Shown here: positions 16,599 through 25,387 of the stretch, one piece after another
Numbering within the stretch: position 1 is the first letter of the stretch
How the letters are laid out: each line of letters begins with the position of its first letter
Assembly (NCBI RefSeq): GCF_900115095.1
Contig: NZ_FOVH01000002.1
Span: forward strand, 558,001-622,000
Length of the DNA: 64,000 nucleotides
Direction: 5' to 3'
From: Actinomadura madurae
GTDB lineage: Bacteria; Actinomycetota; Actinomycetes; Streptosporangiales; Streptosporangiaceae
Made by a program: the position numbers and the translations under genes
Notes under the pieces: model-generated
Seen by the model: only the letters and a program-made list of their open reading frames with translations
Told to the model about the DNA's origin: nothing
Database searches by the model: none

Positions 16599-17612
16599 TC
16601 ACGCGAAGGTGATGACGGCGCGGCCCCGGTGGGTGCCCTCGTCCATCGCGGCGAGGACGCGCGGGGCGTCGTCCAGGGTGACGGGCGTCACCTCGGGGAC
16701 GATGCCGTGCGCCTTCGCGAAGGCGAGCGTGTCGCGCAGGTCGTGCGGTGAGCCGGACGGCACGCCCATCACCCGCAGCCGGTTCGAGACGAGCGCCGCC
16801 GGCGGCACGCTCACGTTCTCGGCGCCCATGCCGAGGTAGAGCAGGGTGCCGTCGGGGCGCAGGCCGCCGAAGGCGGCGAGGCCGGTCCCGGTGTCGGGCG
16901 CGGTGTTGGCGACCACGTCGGCGCCGCCCCATGCCCGCAGCGCCTCCGCCGGGTCCTGCTCCCGCGTCGCGACGAACACCTCGGCGCCGGCGTCCAGCGC
17001 CTCCTTCTCGGCGCGCCGCGACCGGGACACCACGGCGACGCGGGCGCCCATGGCGGCGGCGAACCGGAGCGCCATCGTCCCGACGCCGCCGGTGCCGAGC
17101 ACGGCGACCTTCGACCCGGCGGCGGTGCCGGCGTGGCGGAGTCCGTTGAACGCGGTGATCCCGGCGCACATCAGCGGCGCGCCGGCGACCGGGTCGAGGC
17201 CGTCCGGGAGCGGGGTGACGAACCCGGCGCGGCCCACGAAGTACTCGGCGTAGCCGCCGTCGGTGTTCACGCCGGTGACCCGCTTCGGCGCCCCGGTGCA
17301 CAGGATCTGGTCACCGCGGACGCACTGGTCGCAGGTTCCGCACGACCCGTGGATCCATCCGGTGCCGACCGGCGTACCGACCTCGGGCCACGTGACGCCG
17401 TCGCCCAGCGCGGCGACGACGCCGCTGATCTCGTGCCCGGGGACGGCGGGGAACGTCCCGAACGGGTAGTGGCCCCGCAGGTGGTTGACCTCGGAGAAGC
17501 ACATCCCGCAGGCGGTGACCCTCACCAGGATCTCGCCGGGGCCCGGCTCGGGCACCTCCCGCTCGACGATCTCCAGCGGCTTGCCCGGCCCGGAAAGCAC
17601 GGCGCTGCGCAT
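16599..17612 (-). CDS. Zinc-dependent alcohol dehydrogenase (MDR family)
   Basis: 337 aa. Catalytic zinc ligands: Cys in TACGMCFSE, His-Glu in PGHEISG and Cys in APLMCAGIT. The structural zinc site is the four-Cys loop CGTCDQCVRGDQILC. The NAD(P) motif is VLGTGGVGTMA. This is the AdhA/cinnamyl-alcohol-type medium-chain dehydrogenase, oxidising alcohols or reducing aldehydes. GAGAGGGGG precedes the ATG. It is divergent from a TetR regulator, with an A+T-rich palindromic region between, and is probably its target. Confidence 0.92.
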   Translation of the reverse strand: MRSAVLSGPGKPLEIVEREVPEPGPGEILVRVTACGMCFSEVNHLRGHYPFGTFPAVPGHEISGVVAALGDGVTWPEVGTPVGTGWIHGSCGTCDQCVRGDQILCTGAPKRVTGVNTDGGYAEYFVGRAGFVTPLPDGLDPVAGAPLMCAGITAFNGLRHAGTAAGSKVAVLGTGGVGTMALRFAAAMGARVAVVSRSRRAEKEALDAGAEVFVATREQDPAEALRAWGGADVVANTAPDTGTGLAAFGGLRPDGTLLYLGMGAENVSVPPAALVSNRLRVMGVPSGSPHDLRDTLAFAKAHGIVPEVTPVTLDDAPRVLAAMDEGTHRGRAVITFA

Positions 17613-17675
17613 GGCCGCGCCCCCTCTCGTGTCTCGTGACGGCCGTCCGACCGTCTATAGCGTTGGTACGAGAAG

Positions 17676-17685
17676 GACTATAGTC
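17676..17685. promoter_or_regulatory. Candidate TetR operator GACTATAGTC
   Basis: A perfect 10-bp palindrome in the 128-bp divergent region between the alcohol dehydrogenase and TetR genes. A second CTATAG lies at 17655-17660 and could serve as -10 (TATAGA) for the dehydrogenase on the minus strand. Confidence 0.45.
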
Positions 17686-17740
17686 GCGCTACACGAGTTG
17701 TGCATAGCGATGTTCGGAAATTTTCTGTAGCATCGTTGTT

Positions 17741-18436
17741 GTGACTGCTCGGAAGGACCTCGCCACCCGGGACCGGATCGTCCACGCGGCGGCCCGGCTG
17801 CTCACCGAGGCGAACGGCGAGCCCGTCTCGACGCGGGCCGTGTGCACCGCCGCCGGCGTCGGGGCGCCGACGCTCTACCACCACTTCGGCGACAAGCAGG
17901 GTCTGTTCGACGCCGTCGCGGCGTACGGGTTCGACGAGTACCTGGCGAGCAAGCGCGCGCAGGGCACCACCGGTGACCCGGTCGACGACCTGCGCCGGGG
18001 CTGGGACCTGCACGTCGAGTACGGCGTCACCCACCCGGCGTTCTACACGCTGATGTACGGGACGTCCCGGACCCCCGCCGCGGCGAAGGAGGCGGACGCC
18101 ATCCTGCTGGGCCTGATCGAGGCCGTCGCGCGGGCGGGCCGCCTCCGCGTCCCCGTGGAGACCGCCGCGCGCGTCATCCACGCCGCGGGGGTCGGGGTCA
18201 CGCTCACGCTGATCGCGGCACCCGCCGGGGAGGAGGGCGACCGGGAGACGTCGGTCCGGACGCGCGAGGCCGTTCTCGCCGCCGTCACCGTCCCGCCCGA
18301 CGCGGCCCCCCTCGCCGACGCCGTGGCCCTGAAGGCCGCCGCCCTGAAGGCGGCCCTGGCCGCCGCCCCGCCGCCCGCCCTGAGCGCCTCGGAGACGGCA
18401 CTGCTCAACGAGTGGCTCGACCGCCTCGCCGGCTGA
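17741..18436 (+). CDS. TetR/AcrR family regulator of the adjacent alcohol dehydrogenase
   Basis: 231 aa from GTG. N-terminal helix-turn-helix: LATRDRIVHAAARLLTEANGEPVSTRAVCTAAGVGAPTLYHHFGDKQGLF. The C-terminal ligand domain has the TetR pattern VEYGVTHPAFYTLMYGTSRTP and an Ala-rich tail. No strong Shine-Dalgarno is visible before the GTG. The divergent arrangement with the zinc alcohol dehydrogenase and the palindrome at 17676-17685 suggest it represses that gene and itself in response to an aldehyde or similar ligand. Confidence 0.85.
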   Translation: MTARKDLATRDRIVHAAARLLTEANGEPVSTRAVCTAAGVGAPTLYHHFGDKQGLFDAVAAYGFDEYLASKRAQGTTGDPVDDLRRGWDLHVEYGVTHPAFYTLMYGTSRTPAAAKEADAILLGLIEAVARAGRLRVPVETAARVIHAAGVGVTLTLIAAPAGEEGDRETSVRTREAVLAAVTVPPDAAPLADAVALKAAALKAALAAAPPPALSASETALLNEWLDRLAG

Positions 18437-18463
18437 CCCGCTCCGCGTCAGGCGGCGCGGCGC

Positions 18464-19117
18464 CTACTCGCTTCCGAGCTCCTTCTTCTGCTTCTTCTTC
18501 TGCCGGCTGGACTTGCGGCGCTTCACGCCGACGCCGCCCCAGAACGCCAGGCCCTTCACCACCACCGTGGGCGAGCCGGGGACGCCCGGGCCGCTCGCCC
18601 GCTGGTCGAAGCCGCCCATGATGCCGAGGCCCTTGACGTGCACGGTGATGTCGTCCGGCACGATGATCTCGAACCCGCCCATGATCGCCAGCGCCCGGAT
18701 CGTGACCGTGCCCTCGTCGAACCGGGCCTCGCGCAGGTCGATCTTGCCGCCGCCCCAGAACGCGAACGCGCTGAACTTGCGGGGGACGTTCCACACGCCC
18801 GAGCGCTGGAACCCGCTCATGACCCCGATGCCGCTCTTCCAGGACGGCGCGCCCTCCACCGGCCGCCAGTCCGCGCCGGACACCGGCGCCGGCGGCGCGG
18901 CCGTGCCCGGCGCCGGCAGGTCGCGGGTGAGCGGCTCCAGGTCCGCGTACGTCTTCGCCGCGTACACCGCGTCCAGCCGCTCGTCCAGCTCGGCGAGCGT
19001 CAGCCGCCCGTCGCCGGCCGCGTCGCGCAGCACGTGCGCGACGCGCTCGCGGTCGGCGTCGCCGGCCCGCATCTCCGGCGCTCCGGGCGTCCCGGCATGC
19101 TCGGGGAGGTTCGTCAT
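18464..19117 (-). CDS. DUF1707 + LiaF-like protein
   Basis: 217 aa. Residues ~15-70 are a DUF1707 domain (MRAGDADRERVAHVLRDAAGDGRLTLAELDERLDAVYAAKTYADL). Residues ~115-200 form a beta-rich LiaF/DUF2154-like domain with repeated glycine turns (IMGGFEIIVPDDITVHVKGL, IMGGFDQR). There is no membrane helix. The tail is strongly basic (KRRKSSRQKKKQKKE) and could bind membrane or nucleic acid. Such proteins are linked to cell-envelope stress responses; its exact role is unknown. A second DUF1707 protein lies at 49778-50320. Confidence 0.85.
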   Translation of the reverse strand: MTNLPEHAGTPGAPEMRAGDADRERVAHVLRDAAGDGRLTLAELDERLDAVYAAKTYADLEPLTRDLPAPGTAAPPAPVSGADWRPVEGAPSWKSGIGVMSGFQRSGVWNVPRKFSAFAFWGGGKIDLREARFDEGTVTIRALAIMGGFEIIVPDDITVHVKGLGIMGGFDQRASGPGVPGSPTVVVKGLAFWGGVGVKRRKSSRQKKKQKKELGSE

Positions 19118-19154
19118 GCCCGCAGCCTAAACCAGCGTCCGCGGCGGGACTACA

Positions 19155-21440
19155 TCACCGCGAGGACGCGGGCTCCAGGCGGATGACGACCGATTTGGAG
19201 GTGGGCGTGTTGCTGACCTCGGCGGTGCTGTCGAGGGGGACGAGGACGTTGGTCTCCGGGAAGTACGCCGCCGCGCACCCCGGCGCCGTCGGGTAGGCGA
19301 CGGCGCGGAACGCGGGTGCGCGGCGCTCGGTGCCGTCCGACCACTCCGACACGAGGTCGACGAGCGCGCCGTCGGCGAGGCCCAGGCCGGAGAGGTCGGC
19401 GGGGTTGACGAACACGACGCGGCGCCCGGCCTTGACGCCGCGGTAGCGGTCGTCCAGCCCGTAGATCGTGGTGTTGTACTGGTCGTGGCTGCGGACGGTC
19501 TGGAGCAGCAGCCGCCCCTCCGGGATCCGGAGGACCTCCAGCTCGTTCACCGTCAGGTTGGCCTTGCCGGTCGCGGTCGGGAACCGCCGCTCGTCGCGGG
19601 GCGCGTGGGGGAGCGTGAACCCGCCCGCCTCGCGGATGCGGGCGTTGTAGTCCTCGAACCCGGGGACGACCCGGGAGACGTGGTCGCGGATCACGTCGTA
19701 GTCGCGCTCCATCGCGTCCCAGCCGATGCCGGATCCGGGGAGGACGGCCTGGGCGAGCCGGCAGACGATGGACACCTCCGACAGCAGCCGGTCCGACGCC
19801 GGGGCGAGGCGGCCGCGCGAGGCGTGCACCATGCCCATCGAGTCCTCGACCGAGACGAACTGCGGCCCCGACCCCTGCTCGTCGCGCTCGGTGCGGCCGA
19901 GCGTGGGAAGGATCAACGCCACCTCGCCGGCCACCGCGTGCGACCGGTTGAGCTTGGTGGACACCTGGGCGGTCAGCCGGCAGCTCCGCAGCGCGGCCTC
20001 GGTCACGGCGGAGTCGGGGGTGGCGCGGACGAAGTTGCCGCCCATGCCGAGGAAGACCTTCGCCCTGCCGTCCCGCATGGCGCGGATCGCGTCCACCGTG
20101 TCGACGCCGTGCTCGCGCGGCGGCTCGAACCCGAACTCGGCGGCCAGGGCGTCCAGGAAGGCGGGCTTCGGCTTCTCCCAGATGCCCATCGTCCGGTCGC
20201 CCTGCACGTTGGAGTGGCCGCGCACCGGGCAGACGCCCGCGCCGGGCCGCCCGATGTTGCCGCGCAGCAGCAGGAAGTTGACGATCTCGCGGATCGTCGG
20301 CACCGAGTTGCGGTGCTGGGTGAGGCCCATCGCCCAGCAGACGATGATCCGCTTCGCGGCGAGGACGTCGCCGAGCGTCGCGGCGATCTCCCCGCGGGTC
20401 AGGCCGGTCGCCTCCAGCACGTCGTCCCAGTCCAGGCCGAGGACGTGCTCGCGGAACGCGTCCACGCCGTGGGCGTGGGCGTCGAGGAACTCGTGGTCGA
20501 CGGCGTCGGGCGCGTCCGACTCCAGCAGCATCCGGTTGAGCGCCTGGAACAGGGCCAGGTCGCCGTTCAGCCTGATCTGCAGGAACCGGTCGGCGAGCAC
20601 CGTGCCCTGGCCCGTCACCCCGGACGGCCGCTGCGGGTTCTTGAACCGCATCAGCCCCGCCTCGGGCAGCGGGTTGACGGCGATGATCCGCGCGCCCTCC
20701 TTCTTGGCCCGCTCCAGCGCCGACAGCATGCGCGGATGGTTCGTGCCCGGGTTCTGCCCGACGACGAAGATGAGATCGGCCCGGTAGAGGTCGTCCAGCA
20801 GCACCGAGCCCTTGCCGATGCCGAGGGTCTCGCTCAGCGCGGACCCCGACGACTCGTGGCACATGTTGCTGCAGTCCGGAAGGTTGTTCGTGCCGAACGC
20901 GCGGGCGAAGAGCTGGTAGGCGAACGCGGCCTCGTTGCTCGTCCGGCCGGAGGTGTAGAAGACCGCCTCGTCCGGCGACTCCAGCGCGGTCAGCTCGGCC
21001 GCCAGCAGCCGGAACGCCTCGTCCCACGACACCGGCTCGTAGTGCTCGGACCCGGCCCGCTTCACCATCGGCTCGGTCAGCCGCCCCTGCTGCCCGAGCC
21101 AGTGGTCGGACCGCTCGGCCAGCTCCCCGACGGTGTGCGCGGCGAAGAACTTTCGGGTGATCCGCCGCGTCGTCGCCTCCTCGGCGACCGCCTTCGCGCC
21201 GTTCTCGCAGAACTCGGCGACGTGCCGGTGGTCGCCCTCCGGCCACGCGCAGCCGGGGCAGTCGAACCCCTGCTTCTGGTTGACGCGCAGCAGGGTCAGC
21301 GCCGTCCGGCGGACGCCCATCTGCTCGTACGACTGGCGCAGCGCGGCCGTCACCCCGGGCACGCCCGCCGCCCACGCCTTCGGTTTGGAGACCTCCAGAC
21401 CCGAGTCGTCGAAGTCACCGGCGGGCGCCTTGCGCGTCAT
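19155..21440 (-). CDS. FdhF/YdeP family molybdopterin oxidoreductase
   Basis: 761 aa, full length. The N-terminus (KPKAWAAGVPGVTAALRQ..., FDCPGCAWPEGDHRHVAEFCENGAKAV) is typical of YdeP-like proteins, with Cys that could bind an Fe-S cluster. Next come molybdopterin-binding stretches (DEAVFYTSGRTSNEAAF, DCSNMCHESSG, VVGQNPGTNHPRMLSAL, NVQGDRTMGIWEKP) and the C-terminal molybdopterin dinucleotide domain (LLLQTVRSHDQYNTTIYGLDDRY). YdeP relatives are implicated in acid resistance, but the reaction is not established. No chaperone (FdhD) or electron-transfer partner gene is adjacent. Confidence 0.92.
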   Translation of the reverse strand: MTRKAPAGDFDDSGLEVSKPKAWAAGVPGVTAALRQSYEQMGVRRTALTLLRVNQKQGFDCPGCAWPEGDHRHVAEFCENGAKAVAEEATTRRITRKFFAAHTVGELAERSDHWLGQQGRLTEPMVKRAGSEHYEPVSWDEAFRLLAAELTALESPDEAVFYTSGRTSNEAAFAYQLFARAFGTNNLPDCSNMCHESSGSALSETLGIGKGSVLLDDLYRADLIFVVGQNPGTNHPRMLSALERAKKEGARIIAVNPLPEAGLMRFKNPQRPSGVTGQGTVLADRFLQIRLNGDLALFQALNRMLLESDAPDAVDHEFLDAHAHGVDAFREHVLGLDWDDVLEATGLTRGEIAATLGDVLAAKRIIVCWAMGLTQHRNSVPTIREIVNFLLLRGNIGRPGAGVCPVRGHSNVQGDRTMGIWEKPKPAFLDALAAEFGFEPPREHGVDTVDAIRAMRDGRAKVFLGMGGNFVRATPDSAVTEAALRSCRLTAQVSTKLNRSHAVAGEVALILPTLGRTERDEQGSGPQFVSVEDSMGMVHASRGRLAPASDRLLSEVSIVCRLAQAVLPGSGIGWDAMERDYDVIRDHVSRVVPGFEDYNARIREAGGFTLPHAPRDERRFPTATGKANLTVNELEVLRIPEGRLLLQTVRSHDQYNTTIYGLDDRYRGVKAGRRVVFVNPADLSGLGLADGALVDLVSEWSDGTERRAPAFRAVAYPTAPGCAAAYFPETNVLVPLDSTAEVSNTPTSKSVVIRLEPASSR

Positions 21441-21494
21441 AGGGCCACATCCTCATGGTCGTCCGACCGTTCTACTGTCGCACGATAACCCGTC

Positions 21495-22586
21495 CTACTG
21501 CGGCGGGCCTTCCGCCAGGCGGAGGGTCGTCCCCGACCGGCCGCCGTCGCGCGTCGTCCATTCGATGCGGACGACCTCCCCCGGGTGGTGGGACAGCATC
21601 AGGGCGGTGAGCGCGGCGGGCGTGTCGACCGCGCTCTCGCCGAGGGTGACGATCGCGGCGCCGACGGGGATCCCCGCCGTCGCGGCGGGTGAGCCGGGCA
21701 CCAGCTCGGTGACCAGCGCGCCCGGCGAGCCGCCGTTGGAGCGGACCTTGACGCCGAGCATGGCGGTCCTGCCGATGTGCACGGTCGAGGACGCCTCGCC
21801 GCGCTGGATCTGCCGGGCGATCTCCAGCGCCCGGTCGGACGGGATGGCGTACCCGCGGTGGTCCTTCTTCCGCTCCGCGCCCTTCACCGAGAACCCGGCG
21901 GACGCGGCGGTGTTGATCCCGATGACCTTGCCGGTGGAGTCCAGCAGCGGGCCGCCGGAGTCGCCCGGCTTGATCGGGGCGCTGGTCTCGATCAGGCCGG
22001 TCAGCCGCTCGGAGGTCCCGTTGCTGTCGTCGCGCGCGGTGACGGACTGGTCCAGGGCGGTGACCTCGCCGGTGACGACGGTCGGTGTGCCGCCCTTGCC
22101 GCCCGCGTTGCCGACGGCGGTCACCGCGTCGCCGACGTGCACCGACGACGCGGAGGCGAACCGGGCGGCCTTCAGCCGGGTCGCGCCGGTCAGGCTGATC
22201 ACGGCGATGTCGCCCGTCCGGTCGTAGCCGACGACCTGCGCGGTGTAGGTGCGGCGGTTGTCGGTGTCGGTGCCCTTGATCGCGGTGGCGCCCTGGATCA
22301 CGTGGTTGTTGGTGAGGACGAGGCCGGCCGGGGTGAGCACGATGCCCGTCCCGGCGGCGCGGGTGCCGTTGAGGGTCTGCTCGGTCTCGATGTTGACGAC
22401 GCCGGGGCGCCGGCCGCTGGGCTTGGCGGGCTTGGTCCTGCTGGGGCCCGCGTCGACGGGCGGCGCGACGTCGTCGGTGCCCTCCTCCATCACCCGGCAG
22501 CCCGGGGCGAGGAGGGCCAGCAGCGTGACGAGGAGGATCGGCAGCAGGCCGCGGGCACCGCGCCGCACGGGTCCCTCGCTCACCAT
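21495..22586 (-). CDS. Lipoprotein trypsin-like serine protease with PDZ domain (HtrA/DegP type)
   Basis: 363 aa. A signal peptide ends in a lipobox (LLALLAPGC), so the mature protein is lipid-anchored at the outer face of the membrane. The S1C protease domain shows His (LTNNHVIQG), Asp (GDIAVISL) and Ser (IKPGDSGGPLLDS). A PDZ domain follows (LGVKVRSNGGSPGALVTELVPGSPAATAGIPVGAAIV). It likely degrades or refolds damaged exported proteins. GGGAGGAGG precedes the ATG. Actinomycete HtrA proteins usually have a membrane helix; lipid anchoring is a variant. An inverted repeat GGTCG-TC-CGACC (21457-21468) lies between it and the YdeP gene. Confidence 0.92.
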   Translation of the reverse strand: MVSEGPVRRGARGLLPILLVTLLALLAPGCRVMEEGTDDVAPPVDAGPSRTKPAKPSGRRPGVVNIETEQTLNGTRAAGTGIVLTPAGLVLTNNHVIQGATAIKGTDTDNRRTYTAQVVGYDRTGDIAVISLTGATRLKAARFASASSVHVGDAVTAVGNAGGKGGTPTVVTGEVTALDQSVTARDDSNGTSERLTGLIETSAPIKPGDSGGPLLDSTGKVIGINTAASAGFSVKGAERKKDHRGYAIPSDRALEIARQIQRGEASSTVHIGRTAMLGVKVRSNGGSPGALVTELVPGSPAATAGIPVGAAIVTLGESAVDTPAALTALMLSHHPGEVVRIEWTTRDGGRSGTTLRLAEGPPQ

Positions 22587-22670
22587 GGGCCTCCTCCCGT
22601 GCAGGTTCCTCCCATGATTCCCGATTTCGAGGGAATAGTCGCCGGGCCGATCCCCGGGACGCGCGGAGCG

Positions 22671-23651
22671 TCAGCGGGTGAAGTACCGCCTCGGGTTGCC
22701 GACCAGCATCTGGTCGATCTGCGCGTCGGTGACGCCCGCCTCGCGCAGCGCGGGCAGGACGTCGTCGCTGATGTGCCGGTAGTTCCAGTTCGGCTGCATC
22801 GCCGGCACCGTCGCCGGGTCCGGGCCGAACCAGTCGATGAAGCAGCTCGCGTCGTGGCTGAGGACGATCCGGTCGGCGTATCCGCGCTCGCACAGCGCCG
22901 CGATGGTGGCGACCCGGTCGGCGGTCGGGTTGATGATGTCGAGGCCGAACCGGTCCATGCCGAGGATCGCGCCGGTGTCGGCCAGCTCCATCAGGTAGTC
23001 GAGGTCGTTGCTGTCGCCCGCGTGCCCGATGACGAGCCTGGTGAGGTCGACGCCCTCCTTGCCGAGCAGGTCCACGACCGTCCGGCCCGCGTGGACCGAG
23101 CTCTCGGTGTGGACGGTGAGCGGCGCGCCCGTCTCGCGGTGCGCCCCGGCGACGGCGCGCAGGATGCGCTCGACGCCCGGCGTGAGGCCGGGGTGGTCCA
23201 CGGCGCACTTGAGGAAGGCGGCCTTGACCCCGGTCCCGCCGATGCCCTCGGTGAGGTCGCGGATGAAGAGGCCGGTCATCGGGTCCGGGCCCTCGTCCAG
23301 CATCGTGCCGGGGCCCCGGTGGTGGAACTGGAAGGGGACGTCGTTGTAGGTGTAGATGCCCGTGGCCACGATGATGCCGAGTTCGGGGACCCGCTCGTTG
23401 ATGCGCTGGATCCGGGGGATGTAGCGGCCGAGCCCCCACACGGTGGGGTCGGCGATGGTGCCGATGCCCCGCTCCGCCAGCTCGCGGAGCTTGCCGACGG
23501 CGTCGGCGACCTTCTCCTCCTCGTCCCACCAGTCGCCGGCGCCGTAGTTGTGGACGTGCTCGCTCCCGAGGACGAAGACGTGCTCGTGCATCAGCGTGGG
23601 TCCGAGGCCGGCGACGTCGACGGGGCCGCGGACGGTCTCAACTGCGGGCAT
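22671..23651 (-). CDS. Phosphotriesterase-family hydrolase (lactonase-like)
   Basis: 326 aa from the ATG at 23651 (GAGAGGGAAA upstream). Binuclear-metal ligands of the PTE family are visible: HEH in TLMHEHVFV, a Lys in GVKAAFLKCAV that would be carboxylated, His in LTVHTES, His in VIGHAGDSND and Asp in VLSHDASC. Family members hydrolyse lactones or phosphotriesters; resemblance to lactonases makes a lactone more likely. It is divergent from a TetR regulator, and the palindrome 23673-23686 overlaps its promoter, so expression should respond to a small ligand. Confidence 0.9.
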   Translation of the reverse strand: MPAVETVRGPVDVAGLGPTLMHEHVFVLGSEHVHNYGAGDWWDEEEKVADAVGKLRELAERGIGTIADPTVWGLGRYIPRIQRINERVPELGIIVATGIYTYNDVPFQFHHRGPGTMLDEGPDPMTGLFIRDLTEGIGGTGVKAAFLKCAVDHPGLTPGVERILRAVAGAHRETGAPLTVHTESSVHAGRTVVDLLGKEGVDLTRLVIGHAGDSNDLDYLMELADTGAILGMDRFGLDIINPTADRVATIAALCERGYADRIVLSHDASCFIDWFGPDPATVPAMQPNWNYRHISDDVLPALREAGVTDAQIDQMLVGNPRRYFTR

Positions 23652-23672
23652 CGGCTTTCCCTCTCCCTGCAT

Positions 23673-23686
23673 ACCGACTGGTCGGT
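23673..23686. promoter_or_regulatory. TetR operator ACCGAC-TG-GTCGGT
   Basis: An inverted repeat with 6-bp arms and 2-bp centre, in the 99-bp gap between the divergent phosphotriesterase and TetR genes. The ACCGACnnGTCGGT form is common among actinobacterial TetR operators. Confidence 0.75.
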
Positions 23687-23750
23687 TTCTGGCAAGCTAT
23701 GCGCAGGACACATCCGAGTCAACGCCCGCGCGCACCAGGGAGGTGCCCAG

Positions 23751-24452
23751 GTGACGGAGACGGAACCGACGCCGGTCCCCGAGTCGGCGCCGCCCGAGTC
23801 GACCCTGTCCGAGTCCACGGTGCCCGAGTCCACGGTCCCGGTCAGGCAGAGCGCGGTCGAGCGGCGGATCCTGGACGCCGCGCTCCGGCTGTTCGCCGAG
23901 CGCGGCTTCGACGGCACGTCCGTCCAGGGCATCGTGGAGGCCGCCGAGGTCACCAAGGGCGCCCTCTACCACTACTTCGACTCCAAGGACGATCTCCTCT
24001 ACGAGATCTACCACTCGCTGATCGCCCGGCAGCTCGCCGACCTCGGCGCCGTGCTGGCGGAGGGGCCGCCGCCCCGCGAGGCGCTGCACGCGGTGCTGAC
24101 CGGGCTGGTCCGCAGCACCGCCGAGCACATCGACGAGGCCAAGGTGTTCTCCCGCGAGATGCACCGGCTGGACAGCGCCCGGATGCGGTCGATCCGCGCC
24201 GACCGGCGCCGCTACCACGTGACGTTCCGCGGCATCGTCGAGCAAGGCCAGCGGGACGGCGTGTTCGGCACCGCGACGCCCGCCGAGACCGTCACGATCG
24301 TCGCGCTCGGCATGGTCAACCAGATGCCCTCCTGGTATCGCGCCGACGGCCCGAAGACCGCCGACCGGCTCGCCGGCGAGGTCGCGGGCTTCGTCCTGGA
24401 CGCCCTGGACCGGGGCGCCGCCCCCGGCGCGGACGCTCAGCGCCGCGTCTGA
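23751..24452 (+). CDS. TetR family regulator with N-terminal tandem repeat
   Basis: 233 aa from the GTG at 23751, with AGGGAGG 7 nt upstream. The first ~32 residues are low-complexity and contain four 5-residue repeats (ESAPP ESTLS ESTVP ESTVP). The helix-turn-helix follows (ERRILDAALRLFAERGFDGTSVQGIVEAAEVTKGALYHYFDSKDDLL), then a TetR_C-type ligand domain (KVFSREMHRLDSARMRSIRADRRRYH, typical of AcrR-like acyl-CoA sensors such as FadR/KstR2). It probably represses the divergent phosphotriesterase gene through 23673-23686. It overlaps the convergent LLM gene by 16 bp. Confidence 0.88.
   Translation: MTETEPTPVPESAPPESTLSESTVPESTVPVRQSAVERRILDAALRLFAERGFDGTSVQGIVEAAEVTKGALYHYFDSKDDLLYEIYHSLIARQLADLGAVLAEGPPPREALHAVLTGLVRSTAEHIDEAKVFSREMHRLDSARMRSIRADRRRYHVTFRGIVEQGQRDGVFGTATPAETVTIVALGMVNQMPSWYRADGPKTADRLAGEVAGFVLDALDRGAAPGADAQRRV
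23781..23840 (+). repeat. Four tandem 15-bp repeats in the TetR coding sequence
   Basis: Units starting GAGTC at 23781, 23796, 23811 and 23826, each coding for five residues beginning Glu-Ser. The last two differ only near the 3' end. This suggests recent slippage; the encoded tail precedes the DNA-binding domain. Confidence 0.8.
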
Positions 24453-25339
24453 AGGGGCAGCGCGGCGTCGCGGACGTCGGCCAGCTCGGCGTCCCAGCCG
24501 GCGGGCGGCGCCAGCGGCGTCAGCACGAACTTCGACAGGCCCGCCTCGACGAGCCGCTTCAGGTGCGCCTGCACCCCGTCCAGGTCGGGGACGAGATCGC
24601 CCGCCGGCGCCGGACCGGCGACCTGCCGGACGCGCGCCAGCCGCTCCTCGGCCTCCGCCGGCAGCGGCCCGCGCCGGTAGGGGACGATCGCGCCGAAGTG
24701 CTCCTCCTCGATCTCGCGTCCCGCGCCCGCCGCCGCCTCCTGGACGATCCGCCGGCCGCGCTCGGCCTCCGCCGGGGTGGTGAACGCGGCGAGCCACCCG
24801 TCCGAGAGCCGCCCGGTGCGGCGCAGTTCCGCGTCGGACGTCCCGCCCATCCACACGTCGAAGCCGCGCGCGGCCGGTTTCGGCAGCACGCGCAGCCGCT
24901 CGTAGTGGAACCGCGGGCCGTCGTGGGTGACCTCGTCCTCGGCCCAGAACCGGCGCAGCAGCGGCAGCGCCTCCTCGAAGATCGCGGCGCGCTCCTCCCG
25001 CCGCACCCCGAACGCCTGCTGCTCGCCCGCGTGCCGCTGCCCGAGCCCGAACGCGGGCAGCAGCCGCCCGCCCGAGACCACGTCCAGCGAGGCCAGCTCC
25101 TTGGCGAGGACCGCGGGGGAGCGCCCCGGCAGCGCCATCACGGCGGTGCCGAACTTGATCCGGGACGTCAGCGCCGCCGCGTAGGTCATCGTCACCACGG
25201 GGTCCAGCACGGGCCCGGTGACCCGCTCGGTCACCCAGAGGGAGTCGAACCCCTCGCGTTCGAGGCCGCGCGCGAGGGCGGCCAGCGCGTCCGGCCCGAG
25301 CGTGGACGCGGCGGGGGCCATGCCGATGCGAATGATCAC
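24437..25339 (-). CDS. LLM-class flavin-dependent oxidoreductase (luciferase-like)
   Basis: 300 aa from a GTG at 25339; an internal ATG at 25321 is also possible. Bacterial luciferase-like barrel: IGMAPAASTLGPDALAALARGLEREGFDSLWVTERV, ALTSRIKFGTAVMALPGRSPAVLAKELASLDVVSGGRLLPAFGLG, and PKPAARGFDVWMGGTS. It would use F420H2 or FMNH2 to oxidise or reduce a small substrate; the cofactor cannot be decided here, though actinomycetes often use F420. No partner gene is adjacent; it overlaps the convergent TetR gene. Confidence 0.9.
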   Translation of the reverse strand: MIIRIGMAPAASTLGPDALAALARGLEREGFDSLWVTERVTGPVLDPVVTMTYAAALTSRIKFGTAVMALPGRSPAVLAKELASLDVVSGGRLLPAFGLGQRHAGEQQAFGVRREERAAIFEEALPLLRRFWAEDEVTHDGPRFHYERLRVLPKPAARGFDVWMGGTSDAELRRTGRLSDGWLAAFTTPAEAERGRRIVQEAAAGAGREIEEEHFGAIVPYRRGPLPAEAEERLARVRQVAGPAPAGDLVPDLDGVQAHLKRLVEAGLSKFVLTPLAPPAGWDAELADVRDAALPLQTRR

Positions 25340-25387
25340 ATCTCGACCGTACGCGGCGTCAGTTCTGTGACACAACCCTGTAGGTGT

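Noticed and set aside
21777..23750. Long upstream extension of the TetR frame starting at 21777
   Set aside because: Only the last 233 codons (from the GTG at 23751 with AGGGAGG) look like protein; the rest is antisense to the protease and phosphotriesterase genes.
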